A DNA stretch of 63,305 bases from Pseudomonas fontis. GTDB lineage: Bacteria > Pseudomonadota > Gammaproteobacteria > Pseudomonadales > Pseudomonadaceae. The notes beneath the pieces are model-generated. The model saw nothing but the letters and a program-made list of their open reading frames with translations, searched no databases and was not told the DNA's origin. Every line of letters starts with the position of its first letter. Within the stretch, counting starts at the first letter, position 1. The stretch covers positions 1 to 63,305 of the forward strand of contig NZ_JAMDGY010000005.1 in the NCBI RefSeq assembly GCF_028656955.1, in the 5' to 3' direction. The position numbers and the translations under genes are program-made. Below, in pieces: positions 43,024 through 51,867 of the stretch.

Positions 43024-44124
43024 ATGTTCGAACTGGACCATGACCTGGCACAGGACATCGTCGACCGGGCGATGGCCATTCTGCCTTATAACGTCAACGT
43101 CATGGATAGCCAGGGCCTGATTCTGGGCAGTGGCGAGGCGCAGCGTATCAACACCCGCCACGAGGGCGCGCAGCTCGTGTTGGCCAATGGGCGGATTGTC
43201 GAGATCGACGGCGAGGCGGCCAAGTGCCTCAAGGGCGTGCAGCCTGGGGTCAACCTGCCATTGCTGCTCGACGGGCGCCTGATCGGCGTACTAGGCATTA
43301 CCGGCGAGCCCGAACAGTTGCGCACCTATGCCGAGCTGGTACGCATGACTGCCGAGATGCTGTTGGCCCAGCGCTACCTGCAAGTCGAGCAGCAATGGCG
43401 GCGTCAGCGCTGTGATGACCTGCTGGCGTTGTTGCTCGGTGGCAGCGGCGACTCGCCGCGTTTGGTGGATGAAGCGCGGCAGTTGGGGCTCAAGCCGGAC
43501 CTGGCGCGCATTCCGTGCTTGTTCGAGCTGGGCGAAGGGCCGGGCGCCGAGCCACTGGCGGCCTGGCTGATGACCCGTTACCCGGAAAGCTGGTGCGTCA
43601 GCCCGGCGCGGCAGTCGCTGCTGTGGTGCCGGCCGCAGGGCATGGCGCTGGATGAACAGCGTTTGCTGGAGAAGCTGCACGGGCAGGGCTGGCAAGTGCA
43701 GCGCCTGGCGGTGGCGGGTGCGGCGGAAGGAGTGGAGCAGTTGCGCCGTGGCTATCGGCGGGTTCGCGATCTTTTGGCGTATGGGCGGGAAGTGCTGCCG
43801 CGTGAGCGCTTGCTGACCTTGTCCCGTTATCGGTTGCCGGCGCTGCTGTGGCGGCATCGGCATGACGATGCGCTGGATGAACTGCTGGAGCCGTTGCAGC
43901 GGGTGCGGGCCAAGGATGCCAGTGGGCAGTTGTTGGCGACCTTGCGTGCGTGGTGTGCCAATGACGGGCAAAGCCAGGCCTGCGCCGAGGCGCTGGGGAT
44001 CCACCGCAACAGCCTGCGTTATCGGCTGGAGCGCATTGCTGAACTGAGCGGGGTTGATCCGTTGCGCCTGGAAGGGATGCTGAGTTTGTACCTGGCCTTG
44101 CAGTTGTTGCCGCCGGAGCAGTGA
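43024..44124 (+). CDS. cdaR: CdaR-family transcriptional regulator (sugar diacid)
   Basis: A 366-residue regulator with the N-terminal sugar-diacid recognition domain (about 5-135, with VMDSQGLILGSGEAQRINTRHEGA) and a C-terminal helix-turn-helix (SQACAEALGIHRNSLRYRLERI) of the PucR/CdaR type. CdaR activates genes for glucarate, galactarate and glycerate use in E. coli. It is divergent from the MFS transporter and 211 bases upstream of the glycerate kinase. Confidence 0.9.
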   Translation: MFELDHDLAQDIVDRAMAILPYNVNVMDSQGLILGSGEAQRINTRHEGAQLVLANGRIVEIDGEAAKCLKGVQPGVNLPLLLDGRLIGVLGITGEPEQLRTYAELVRMTAEMLLAQRYLQVEQQWRRQRCDDLLALLLGGSGDSPRLVDEARQLGLKPDLARIPCLFELGEGPGAEPLAAWLMTRYPESWCVSPARQSLLWCRPQGMALDEQRLLEKLHGQGWQVQRLAVAGAAEGVEQLRRGYRRVRDLLAYGREVLPRERLLTLSRYRLPALLWRHRHDDALDELLEPLQRVRAKDASGQLLATLRAWCANDGQSQACAEALGIHRNSLRYRLERIAELSGVDPLRLEGMLSLYLALQLLPPEQ

Positions 44125-44141
44125 GTGGCTATGCGGGCCCT

Positions 44142-44215
44142 ATCGCCGGCAAGGCCGGCTCCCACGGGTTCACTCTGTCACTGATACCTGTGGGAGCTGG
44201 CCTTGCCAGCGATGA
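44142..44215. repeat. REP pair
   Basis: Facing copies at 44142-44166 and 44187-44215, between cdaR and the glycerate kinase. Confidence 0.85.
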
Positions 44216-44335
44216 GGCCACCACTGCCAAACATGGCAAATGACCAAACAACCCGCCGCCAACTTGTGCATCCGACCGATGGCCGCCGCTGTGCTCTACT
44301 GGCAGCATGCTGCTCATCTGGAGAGGAGTACACCC

Positions 44336-45478
44336 ATGAAAATCGTCATCGCCCCCGACTCGTTCAAGGACAGCCTCAGCGCCGAAGGCGTCGCCGCTGC
44401 CATTGCCCTGGGGCTGGCCGATGCATTGCCGCAGGCGCAGTTGGTCTGCTGCCCAATGGCCGACGGTGGCGAAGGCACCATGGAGGCCATCGTCGCCGCC
44501 TGTGCCGGTGAACAACGCAGCCTGCCAGTCAGCGGGCCACTAGGCGTGACCACCCAGGCCCAATGGGGCTGGCTCGCCGAATCGCGCACCGCGATCATCG
44601 AGATGGCCCAGGCCAGCGGCCTGCAACTGCTCACCCTGGAGCAACGCGACGCCTGCCGCAGCAGCACCCACGGCACCGGCCAACTGATCAGCGCGGCGCT
44701 GGACGCCGGCGCCCAGCGGATCATCCTGGCCATCGGCGGCAGCGCCACCAACGATGGCGGCAGCGGCATGCTCCGCGCCCTGGGCCTGCAACTGTTCGAC
44801 GCGCAAGGCGCAGCCCTGCCCGAAGGTGGCCTGGCCCTGGCCAAACTGGCCCGCATCGACGCCAGCGGCCTGGACCCGCGCCTGGCCCAGGTGAGCGTTG
44901 AAGTCGCCGCCGACGTCGACAACCCGCTGTGCGGCAGCAATGGCGCTTCGGCGATCTTCGGCCCGCAAAAAGGCGCCACTCCCGAGCAGGTCAAGCTGCT
45001 GGACAAGGCGCTGGAACACTTCGCCGACCACTGCGCCGAACTGCTGGGCGACGACGTACGCGCCTTCCCCGGCTGCGGTGCGGCGGGCGGCATGGGCTTT
45101 GCCGCCAAGGCCTTCCTCGCGGCACGCTTTCGCCCGGGGATTGAAGTGGTGGCCGAGCTGGCCGGGCTGGAAGACGCGGTACGCGACGCCGACCTGGTAA
45201 TCACCGGTGAAGGCCGTTTCGACGCCCAGACCCTGCGCGGCAAGACCCCCTTCGGCGTTGCACGGGTGGCGCAGCGCCACGGTGTGCCGGTGATCGTCAT
45301 CGCCGGGACCCTGGGCGAAGGCTACGAGGCCCTGTATGCCCACGGCATCGATGCAGCATTCGCCGTTACCAGCGGCCCGATGAGCCTGCAACAGGCCTGC
45401 GCCCAGGCCCCGGCACTGCTGCGCGCGCGGGCGCGGGACATTGCCGGTGTCTGGCGCACGGCACTGGCATCGCGCTAA
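44336..45478 (+). CDS. Glycerate kinase (GarK/GlxK type)
   Basis: A 380-residue glycerate kinase of the GarK family. ATG at 44336 with GAGAGGAG upstream. Motifs: MKIVIAPDSFKDSLSA at the start, PMADGGEGTMEA, IGGSATNDGGSGMLRALG, GCGAAGGMGFA and TGEGRFDAQTLRGKTP. It phosphorylates D-glycerate to 2-phosphoglycerate. The CdaR regulator and MFS transporter make a glycerate/diacid route plausible. Confidence 0.94.
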   Translation: MKIVIAPDSFKDSLSAEGVAAAIALGLADALPQAQLVCCPMADGGEGTMEAIVAACAGEQRSLPVSGPLGVTTQAQWGWLAESRTAIIEMAQASGLQLLTLEQRDACRSSTHGTGQLISAALDAGAQRIILAIGGSATNDGGSGMLRALGLQLFDAQGAALPEGGLALAKLARIDASGLDPRLAQVSVEVAADVDNPLCGSNGASAIFGPQKGATPEQVKLLDKALEHFADHCAELLGDDVRAFPGCGAAGGMGFAAKAFLAARFRPGIEVVAELAGLEDAVRDADLVITGEGRFDAQTLRGKTPFGVARVAQRHGVPVIVIAGTLGEGYEALYAHGIDAAFAVTSGPMSLQQACAQAPALLRARARDIAGVWRTALASR

Positions 45479-45524
45479 TCCCACTGCCTTTACGGCGCTG
45501 CCCTCCGACAGCGCCGCCCCTTCC

Positions 45525-45546
45525 AACTGTTGCCCAGCCAACAGTT
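45525..45546 (+). promoter_or_regulatory. Enhancer palindrome upstream of the sulfur operon
   Basis: AACTGTTG-CCCAGC-CAACAGTT, a perfect 8-bp inverted repeat with 6-base spacer, centred about 95 bases upstream of the -24 GG at 45631. The core CTGTTGCCCAGCCAACAG is nearly the same as CTGTTGCCCTGGCAACAG at 61583, upstream of the other sigma-54 promoter. Position and symmetry are those of an enhancer site for a sigma-54 activator. Confidence 0.8.
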
Positions 45547-45628
45547 ATCAAACACAAATGCCGATTTGAAACAGCCCGGCAAAACCGCACAAACCCCTCT
45601 AGCCCAATAGATACAGGCAATCTGGCGA

Positions 45629-45645
45629 TTGGCACGATCGCTGCA
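45629..45645 (+). promoter_or_regulatory. Sigma-54 promoter of the sulfur transport operon
   Basis: TTGGCACG-ATCG-CTGCA, with GG (45631-45632) and GC (45643-45644) separated by 10 bases. It matches the -24/-12 consensus TTGGCACG-N4-TTGCA with one mismatch. It starts a transcript about 12 bases downstream, about 40 bases before the TonB receptor gene. The receptor has no other visible promoter. Confidence 0.82.
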
Positions 45646-45697
45646 ATTGTCCAAGGGAGATTGACTATACCAATAGAAACTCGCCTATTTTAATCAG

Positions 45698-47869
45698 GTG
45701 GGGAGCAAGACCTTGAAACGCGTGCCTTTGGCAGTACCCGCAACAACCGGACGTTCATTATTGTTGGCCAGCCGAGAACTGCGATTGGCCGCCGTAGGCA
45801 GCGCACTGCTCAGCCTTGCACCCCAGGCGTGGGCCGCAGGGGAGGCCAGCGAAAAGCGCCTGGAAACGGTCACCGTACAAGCCGCCAAAGCCACCCCGGC
45901 ACAGGCCGCACAGGCCGAACTCGATGGTGTGCCCGGCGGCACCAGCCTGGTCACCCAGGCCGAGGTGGAAAAAGGCCGCTCGGCGACCCTCGAAGACACC
46001 CTGGCATTCCAGCCCGGCGTGTACGCCCAGGCCGCCGGCGGCAACGATGCAATCAAGATTTCCATCCGTGGCTCGGGGGCCAACACCTCACCCGGGTATT
46101 TTCGCGAGGGCACCAAGTTCCTCTTCGACGGCCTGGCCCTGACCGGTGCAGGCGGTACCCCGTACGAGCTGCTCGACACCCAGGGCCTGAACTTCACCGA
46201 AGTGCTGCGCGGGGCCAACGCCTTTGAATACGGCGCCTTGTCGCTGGGCGGGGCAATCAACTTCGTGACCCAGTCCGGGCTTACCGCGCCCGGCAGTCGG
46301 GTCAAGCTTGAAGGTGGCAGTTTCGGCTGGCAGAAGCAGACCCTCAGCAGCGGCGGCGCCGAAGGCAATGCCGACTACTTCGTCAGCATCGACAACTCCC
46401 GGCGCGATGGCTACCAGGACTTCACCCTGGCCAAGGCCCAGGGCGTGGTCGGCAACTTCGGCTACCGCTTCAGTCCCAAACTGGAAACCCGGCTGTTCGT
46501 GCGCTACCGCGAGGAGTACCACGAGAACTCGGCGACCCTGACCCGCGAGCAGATCAAGCACAACCCCAAGCAGAGCAACGCCGCCACCGAAGGCGCCCGC
46601 GCCGATTCGACCAAGCGCGGTTCAACCTGGGTCGGCAGCAAGACCACCTATACCTTCGACGACGACGCGACCCTGGTCGCCGGGCTGGTCTACCACAACT
46701 ACCCGCAGATCCTCAGCCGCCAGAGCAGCATCAACCCCAACTACTGGGACTGGCGCGACATCAACTATTCGCTCAAGTACAACCGCCAGGACGAACTGTT
46801 CGGCCTGCCCAGCAATACCTCGATCGGCTGGAGCAGCACCGAGCACATCCGTTCCGGGGTGCGCACCTATAGAGGTGACAAGGACCTTGGCGTGCTACAG
46901 AAGCAGGTCGAGTACGACGGCTCGTTCGACCATGTGTTCACCCTCGGCAACGAGCTGGGCCTGACCGACAACCTGTACCTGAACACCGGGCTCTCGGCCA
47001 TCGAGATCAAGCGTGACATCAACGTCACCTACAGCGACCGGCCCAACACCAGCGGGCTGTCCAACCACTACCAATATGACGAGTGGAAACTCGCGCCGCG
47101 TATCGGCGTGCGCTATTACCTGACCCCGGACATCCAGCTGTTCGCCAACGCCAGCCGCTCGATTGATCCGCCCAGTTCCTGGTCCAGCTCCGGCTCCGGG
47201 ATCACCAGCAACTACGCCAAGCCCCTGTTGCCGCAAAGCGCCAATACCGTCGAGTTCGGCATTCGCGGCAAGGCCGGGATCTTCGACGGCAGCCTGGCAC
47301 TGTACAAGTCCTGGGTGAAGAACGAGCTGCTGACGGTCCAGGTGCTGGCGGCCACGCCGACTTCGGCGGCGGTCAATTCCACTTCCAACGCCACCCCCAC
47401 CGTGCACCAGGGCATCGAAGCCGGCCTGAGCACCCGTTTGTGGGAGCGCGACAACGGCGACGTGCTGACCTGGCGCCAGACCTACACCCTCAACGACTTC
47501 CACTACGAGAACGACCCGCTGTTCAACAAGAACGAATTGCCGGGCCTGCCCAAGCATGTCTACCAGGGTGAGTTGAACTACCAGTACGCCAACGGCTTCT
47601 ACGCTGGGGTCAATCTGCGCACGGTGTCGAGCACGGCGGTGGACTACGCCAACACCTTCTATGCGCCGTCCTACACGCTGTGGGGGGCACGCTTTGGTTA
47701 CGACGACCCGAGCCGTACCTGGCAGGTGTACCTGGACCTGAAGAACCTCACCGACCAGCACTACGTGACCGCCGTGTCGCCGGTCTACAACGCCAACGGC
47801 CTGGACACGGCGTCGTTGTACCCCGGTGACGGCTTTGGTGCATTCACCGGCATCACCTACAACTTCTGA
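45698..47869 (+). CDS. TonB-dependent outer-membrane receptor of the sulfur operon
   Basis: A 723-residue receptor. The GTG at 45698 is the earliest start; a TTG at 45713 after GGGGAG is possible. Signal peptide ends near APQAWA. TonB box ETVTVQA follows. Plug domain (about 70-190: ALEDTLAFQPGVYAQ, IRGSG, FDGLALTG, EVLRGANAFEYG, LGGAINFVT) and 22-strand barrel ending ITYNF with terminal Phe. It is the first gene of the sigma-54 operon. Receptors of this kind import large or scarce compounds; here likely an organosulfur compound or its complex, by context only. Confidence 0.93.
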   Translation: MGSKTLKRVPLAVPATTGRSLLLASRELRLAAVGSALLSLAPQAWAAGEASEKRLETVTVQAAKATPAQAAQAELDGVPGGTSLVTQAEVEKGRSATLEDTLAFQPGVYAQAAGGNDAIKISIRGSGANTSPGYFREGTKFLFDGLALTGAGGTPYELLDTQGLNFTEVLRGANAFEYGALSLGGAINFVTQSGLTAPGSRVKLEGGSFGWQKQTLSSGGAEGNADYFVSIDNSRRDGYQDFTLAKAQGVVGNFGYRFSPKLETRLFVRYREEYHENSATLTREQIKHNPKQSNAATEGARADSTKRGSTWVGSKTTYTFDDDATLVAGLVYHNYPQILSRQSSINPNYWDWRDINYSLKYNRQDELFGLPSNTSIGWSSTEHIRSGVRTYRGDKDLGVLQKQVEYDGSFDHVFTLGNELGLTDNLYLNTGLSAIEIKRDINVTYSDRPNTSGLSNHYQYDEWKLAPRIGVRYYLTPDIQLFANASRSIDPPSSWSSSGSGITSNYAKPLLPQSANTVEFGIRGKAGIFDGSLALYKSWVKNELLTVQVLAATPTSAAVNSTSNATPTVHQGIEAGLSTRLWERDNGDVLTWRQTYTLNDFHYENDPLFNKNELPGLPKHVYQGELNYQYANGFYAGVNLRTVSSTAVDYANTFYAPSYTLWGARFGYDDPSRTWQVYLDLKNLTDQHYVTAVSPVYNANGLDTASLYPGDGFGAFTGITYNF

Positions 47870-47927
47870 GCCAGCGAGGCGGCCACCGGTATGCCGTGAC
47901 GGGTGCCGGTGGCAGCGGGAGAGCGAC

Positions 47928-49640
47928 ATGAACCACTTATCAAGGCTGGCCCGCCTGGCGCTGCTGGGCGCGGCGTTGCTGCTCGCTGCCTGCAAACCAC
48001 CGGCCAGCGTGCAGGGCGCGGCCGTGCAAGCGGACGGCGCACAGGCCGACGGCACGCTGCGCTATGCCGCCAACGACTACCGTGAAGCGGCGCCGGGTCG
48101 ACCGGGCGGCACCTTGCGGATGTCCACGGCGTCCGACACCACCACGTTCGACGTGCATTCGATTTCCCATGGCAATGTGCAATGGCTCGGGCGGATCCTG
48201 TTTGACTGCCTGGTGTACCAGGACGAGCGGGGCAATATCTCGCCCTGGCTGGCCAAGTCATGGGACATCTCGCCCGACGGCAAGACCTACACCTTCCACC
48301 TGCGCGATGACGTGACCTTCAGCGACGGCGAGAAATTCAACGCCCGCGCGGTGCAGATCAACCTTGAGCACATGCGCGACCCGGCGACCAAGTCACCGCT
48401 GGCGGCTGCCTATATCGCCCCGTATGTGGACGGCCGGGTGGTCGATGAATACACCTTCGAAGCGCACCTGCGCGAGCCGTATTCGCCGTTCCTCGACGTG
48501 CTCGCGCAATCGTGGCTGAGCATGATCTCGCCCCGGCAGATCCTCGAGGCGCCGAAAACCATCGCCCAGCAACCCATAGGCTCCGGCCCGTTCGTGCTGG
48601 AGCAATACACCCGCGACCAGGGCGCAACCTTCGTCAAGCGCCAAGGCTACAACTGGGCGCCCAGCGTTACCGGGCATGTCGGTGAGGCCTACCTGGATCG
48701 CCTGGAACTGAGCATCGTGCCCGAGCCGATGATCCGCTTCAGCACCCTGGAGGCGCGCCAGTCGGACTTCACCCTCGATGCCCCGGCGCAGAACGCCCAG
48801 GCCATCCGCGCCAACCCTGACCTGCAGATGCGCAGCCGGGTGCGCAAGGCCAACCCGTTTCGCAGCCTGACCTTCAACGTCGAGCGCTTTCCGTTCGAGG
48901 ATGTCCGCGTACGCCGCGCCGTGGCCCGTGCCATCGATCGTGAAGGCATCGCCTGGATCGCCGGCTTCGGCGAGTTCTTGCCCAAGGGTGACTTCCTCGC
49001 CGCCAACACCGGCTACTACGACCCGGCATTCAAGGATGCTCTGGGCTACGACGTGGACGCGGCCAACCGCCTGCTCGATGAAGCCGGCTGGGCCCAGCGC
49101 GACCCTCAGGGCTACCGCCTCAAGGATGGCAAACGCCTGGCGGCGCAGTTGCTGATCTACGAGTCCGGGGTGTTCCCCGGCAGCATCGCGGTGGCCATCC
49201 AGGCGGACCTGAAGAAGATCGGCTTCGCCATGGACATCGACCTGCTGCCCCTGGCGCAGATCACCGAGCGCCGCTATGCCAGCAACTTCGATGCAATCGC
49301 CGGCGGCTATTGGCACACCAATACCCCGGACGGGCTGTTCATCCTCTATCACAGCCAGTCGATCAGTACGCCGACGTTCATCGGGCAGAACGTCGGGCGC
49401 CTGCGCGATGCGGCGCTGGACCAGGCACTTAGCGCTGCGCGCCAGGCCCACGACCCGGCCGAGCTGGCCCGGCAATACCGCATTGCCCAGCAACGCCTGG
49501 TGGAAACCGTACCCGCCGTGCCGGTGTTCGAAAGCCATGTGCTGGTGGCGTACCGCAACGCGGTCAAGGGCGTGATTTTCGACACCTCGCACAACACCCC
49601 GTTCTTCACCAGCGTCTGGCTTGACCAGGAGGCCCAATGA
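47928..49640 (+). CDS. Peptide-type ABC transporter substrate-binding lipoprotein
   Basis: A 570-residue SBP of family 5. ATG at 47928. Lipobox LLAAC (Cys23). The mature part has PGRPGGTLRMSTASDTTTFDVHS and PDGKTYTFHLRDDVTFSDGEKFNARAV, typical of dipeptide/oligopeptide SBPs. Family 5 proteins also bind opines, nickel chelates and sugars, so the ligand is open. Its stop overlaps the next ATG (ATGA). Confidence 0.92.
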   Translation: MNHLSRLARLALLGAALLLAACKPPASVQGAAVQADGAQADGTLRYAANDYREAAPGRPGGTLRMSTASDTTTFDVHSISHGNVQWLGRILFDCLVYQDERGNISPWLAKSWDISPDGKTYTFHLRDDVTFSDGEKFNARAVQINLEHMRDPATKSPLAAAYIAPYVDGRVVDEYTFEAHLREPYSPFLDVLAQSWLSMISPRQILEAPKTIAQQPIGSGPFVLEQYTRDQGATFVKRQGYNWAPSVTGHVGEAYLDRLELSIVPEPMIRFSTLEARQSDFTLDAPAQNAQAIRANPDLQMRSRVRKANPFRSLTFNVERFPFEDVRVRRAVARAIDREGIAWIAGFGEFLPKGDFLAANTGYYDPAFKDALGYDVDAANRLLDEAGWAQRDPQGYRLKDGKRLAAQLLIYESGVFPGSIAVAIQADLKKIGFAMDIDLLPLAQITERRYASNFDAIAGGYWHTNTPDGLFILYHSQSISTPTFIGQNVGRLRDAALDQALSAARQAHDPAELARQYRIAQQRLVETVPAVPVFESHVLVAYRNAVKGVIFDTSHNTPFFTSVWLDQEAQ

Positions 49641-50569
49641 ATCGTGCATGGCTGGTACTGCGCCGCCTGTTGTCTGGCATCGGCGTGCTGTGGGGGGCGG
49701 CAACCCTGACTTTCCTGGCAATCAACCTGAGTGCCGGCGACCCGGCGCTGGCCATCCTCGGCGGGCCGGAGTCCTCGCCCAGCGCCGAACTGATTGCCCA
49801 GGTGCGCGCCGAATACGGCCTCGACCAGCCCTTGCTGGTGCAGTACGGCCAGTACCTGGGCCGTCTGGCCCAGGCGGACCTTGGCGAGTCCTACCGGTTG
49901 CGCGTGCCGGTCAGCCAGGTGATCGGCGGGCAGTTGGGCGCCACGCTGCAACTCTCGCTGGCGGCAGCGGCGCTGGCCTTGCTGCTGTCGGTGCTGGTGG
50001 CGGTGCTGACCGCCAACCGCGCACCGTGGGTACGCGCGCTGGCCTCGGGCAGCGAACTGGTGCTGTCCTCGGCGCCTTCCTTCGTGATTGGCCTGGTTTT
50101 GCTGCTGGTCTTTTCGTTCGGCTGGCACGTGCTGCCGCCGTCCGGCTCCAGCGGTTGGCGCGCGTTGATCCTGCCAAGCCTCGCGCTGGCCTTGCCGCTG
50201 GCGGCGGTTCTGACCCAGGTGCTGCGCCAGGAGCTGGAATCGACCCTCGAGCAACCCTTTATCGCCATGGCCCGCGCTCGCGGCCTGTCGGAAACCGGCG
50301 TGCGCCTCAAGCATGCCCTGCGCCACGCCCTGGTGCCGCTGGTGACCTTGTCCGGCTTCGTGTTCGCCAGCCTGCTGGGCGGCGCGGTGGTGGTCGAGTT
50401 GCTGTTTGCCCGCCAGGGCATTGGCCGGCTGATGCTTGAGGCGGCAATCAACAAGGACATGCCGATGCTGCTGGGCATCACGCTGCTGGCTGCAGCGATC
50501 TATGTGGTCGTCAATTTCCTGGTCGACCTGATCAATCACTGGGTAGACCCACGCAGCAATGCCGTGTGA
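49637..50569 (+). CDS. ABC transporter permease (DppB type)
   Basis: A 310-residue permease with six helices and the N-terminal DPALAILGGPESSPSAELIAQVRAEYGLDQPL sequence of DppB-type permeases. The EAA loop is FIAMARARGLSETGVRLKHALRHAL. It forms the channel with the permease at 53213. Confidence 0.93.
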   Translation: MNRAWLVLRRLLSGIGVLWGAATLTFLAINLSAGDPALAILGGPESSPSAELIAQVRAEYGLDQPLLVQYGQYLGRLAQADLGESYRLRVPVSQVIGGQLGATLQLSLAAAALALLLSVLVAVLTANRAPWVRALASGSELVLSSAPSFVIGLVLLLVFSFGWHVLPPSGSSGWRALILPSLALALPLAAVLTQVLRQELESTLEQPFIAMARARGLSETGVRLKHALRHALVPLVTLSGFVFASLLGGAVVVELLFARQGIGRLMLEAAINKDMPMLLGITLLAAAIYVVVNFLVDLINHWVDPRSNAV

Positions 50570-50594
50570 GCCCCGTCACGTACAAGGACCTGTC

Positions 50595-51848
50595 ATGACC
50601 CAAGCAAGCTACGGCGCGCTGCACGCGCGCTTCGAACCGCTATTCGAACAGATTGCCAGCGGGGCGGTGGCCCGTGAGCAGCAGCGGGAACTGGCCTTCG
50701 AGGCCGTCAATGCGCTGCGCGCCGCAGGCTTCACGGCGTTGCGCGTGCCCCAGGCGCACCAGGGCGAGGGCGTCAGCCTGCCGGTGTTGTTCCGCCTGCT
50801 GATCGATCTGGCCCAGGCCGATTCCAACCTGCCGCAGATCATTCGCGCGCATTTCGGCTTTGTCGAGGGTCGGTTGTCCAGCAAGGATGCCGCCTCGCAG
50901 GATTACTGGTTCGGCAAAGTCGTCGCCGGGCAGCTGTGGGGCGCGGCGATGGCCGAGCGCAGCGACAGCAGCACCAACTCGGTCACCCTCAGCGCGGCCG
51001 ACCCGCAGCAGCCGCAGGCCGGCTGGTTGCTGGACGGGGAAAAGTACTACTGCACCGGGGCGATCTATGCCGATTGGGTCGCCGCCGTGGCCATGCACGA
51101 CAAGGACTTCGTCAGCGTGGTGGTGGCAGTCGATGCCCCGGGCGTGACCCGCGAGGACGACTGGGACGGCTTCGGCCAGCGCCTGAGCGGCAGTGGCACG
51201 ACCCGCTTCGCCCAGGTGGCGGTGCCACCGGCGCACGTGTTGCGCCGTTTCAAACCGGGCGAACTGCGCGCCGAGTCGTACCTGTCGTCGTTCTACCAGC
51301 TGTTCCACCTGGCCACCCTGGCCGGCATTGCCCGCGCGGTCCTGGACGATGCGACGGCGTTCGTCCAGGGACGCACCCGCGCCTTCGGCGTACCGGGGCA
51401 ATCGAGCCCCAAGGACGACCCGTTGGTACAGCGGGTGATCGGACGCCTGTCGAGCCTGGCCTACGCCACTGAGACCCTGGTACTTGGCGCAGCTGAAGTG
51501 CTGGAGGGCGTGCACCAGGCCGAGCTGGCCGGCAGCGCGAGCGAAGCCGACTACGTCGAGGCGGATATCCGCACCTACCAGGCGCAGCAGATCGTCCTGG
51601 AGCAGGTATTGGAGGCCACCACCTTGCTGTTCGAAGTCGGCGGCGCCTCGGCCACCAGCCAGGCCCGGCGCCTCGACCGGCATTGGCGCAATGCCCGCAC
51701 GCTGGCCTCGCACAACCCGGCGATCTACCGCGAACAGGCGCTGGGCAACTACTACCTCAACGGCATCAGCCCCGGCGCTGCCTGGCGCACCCTGCACGGG
51801 CAGGCCGGCGAGCAGAGTGGTGTCCGTGATGAAGCCAGTGCCGTATGA
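50595..51848 (+). CDS. SfnB/DszC-like flavoprotein (acyl-CoA dehydrogenase fold), first copy
   Basis: A 417-residue acyl-CoA-dehydrogenase-fold protein, start ATG 50595. It resembles the SfnB and DszC families: FEQIASGAVAREQQRELAFEAVNALRAAGFTALRVP at the start, YCTGAIYADWVAAVA in the middle, and RRLDRHWRNARTLASHNPAIYREQALGNYYLNG near the end. It lacks the Glu base of true dehydrogenases, as far as I can see. Members are flavin-dependent monooxygenases in sulfur compound oxidation. Sits between the two permease genes. Confidence 0.85.
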   Translation: MTQASYGALHARFEPLFEQIASGAVAREQQRELAFEAVNALRAAGFTALRVPQAHQGEGVSLPVLFRLLIDLAQADSNLPQIIRAHFGFVEGRLSSKDAASQDYWFGKVVAGQLWGAAMAERSDSSTNSVTLSAADPQQPQAGWLLDGEKYYCTGAIYADWVAAVAMHDKDFVSVVVAVDAPGVTREDDWDGFGQRLSGSGTTRFAQVAVPPAHVLRRFKPGELRAESYLSSFYQLFHLATLAGIARAVLDDATAFVQGRTRAFGVPGQSSPKDDPLVQRVIGRLSSLAYATETLVLGAAEVLEGVHQAELAGSASEADYVEADIRTYQAQQIVLEQVLEATTLLFEVGGASATSQARRLDRHWRNARTLASHNPAIYREQALGNYYLNGISPGAAWRTLHGQAGEQSGVRDEASAV

Positions 51849-51867
51849 GCCTTTGAGAGGAACGACG

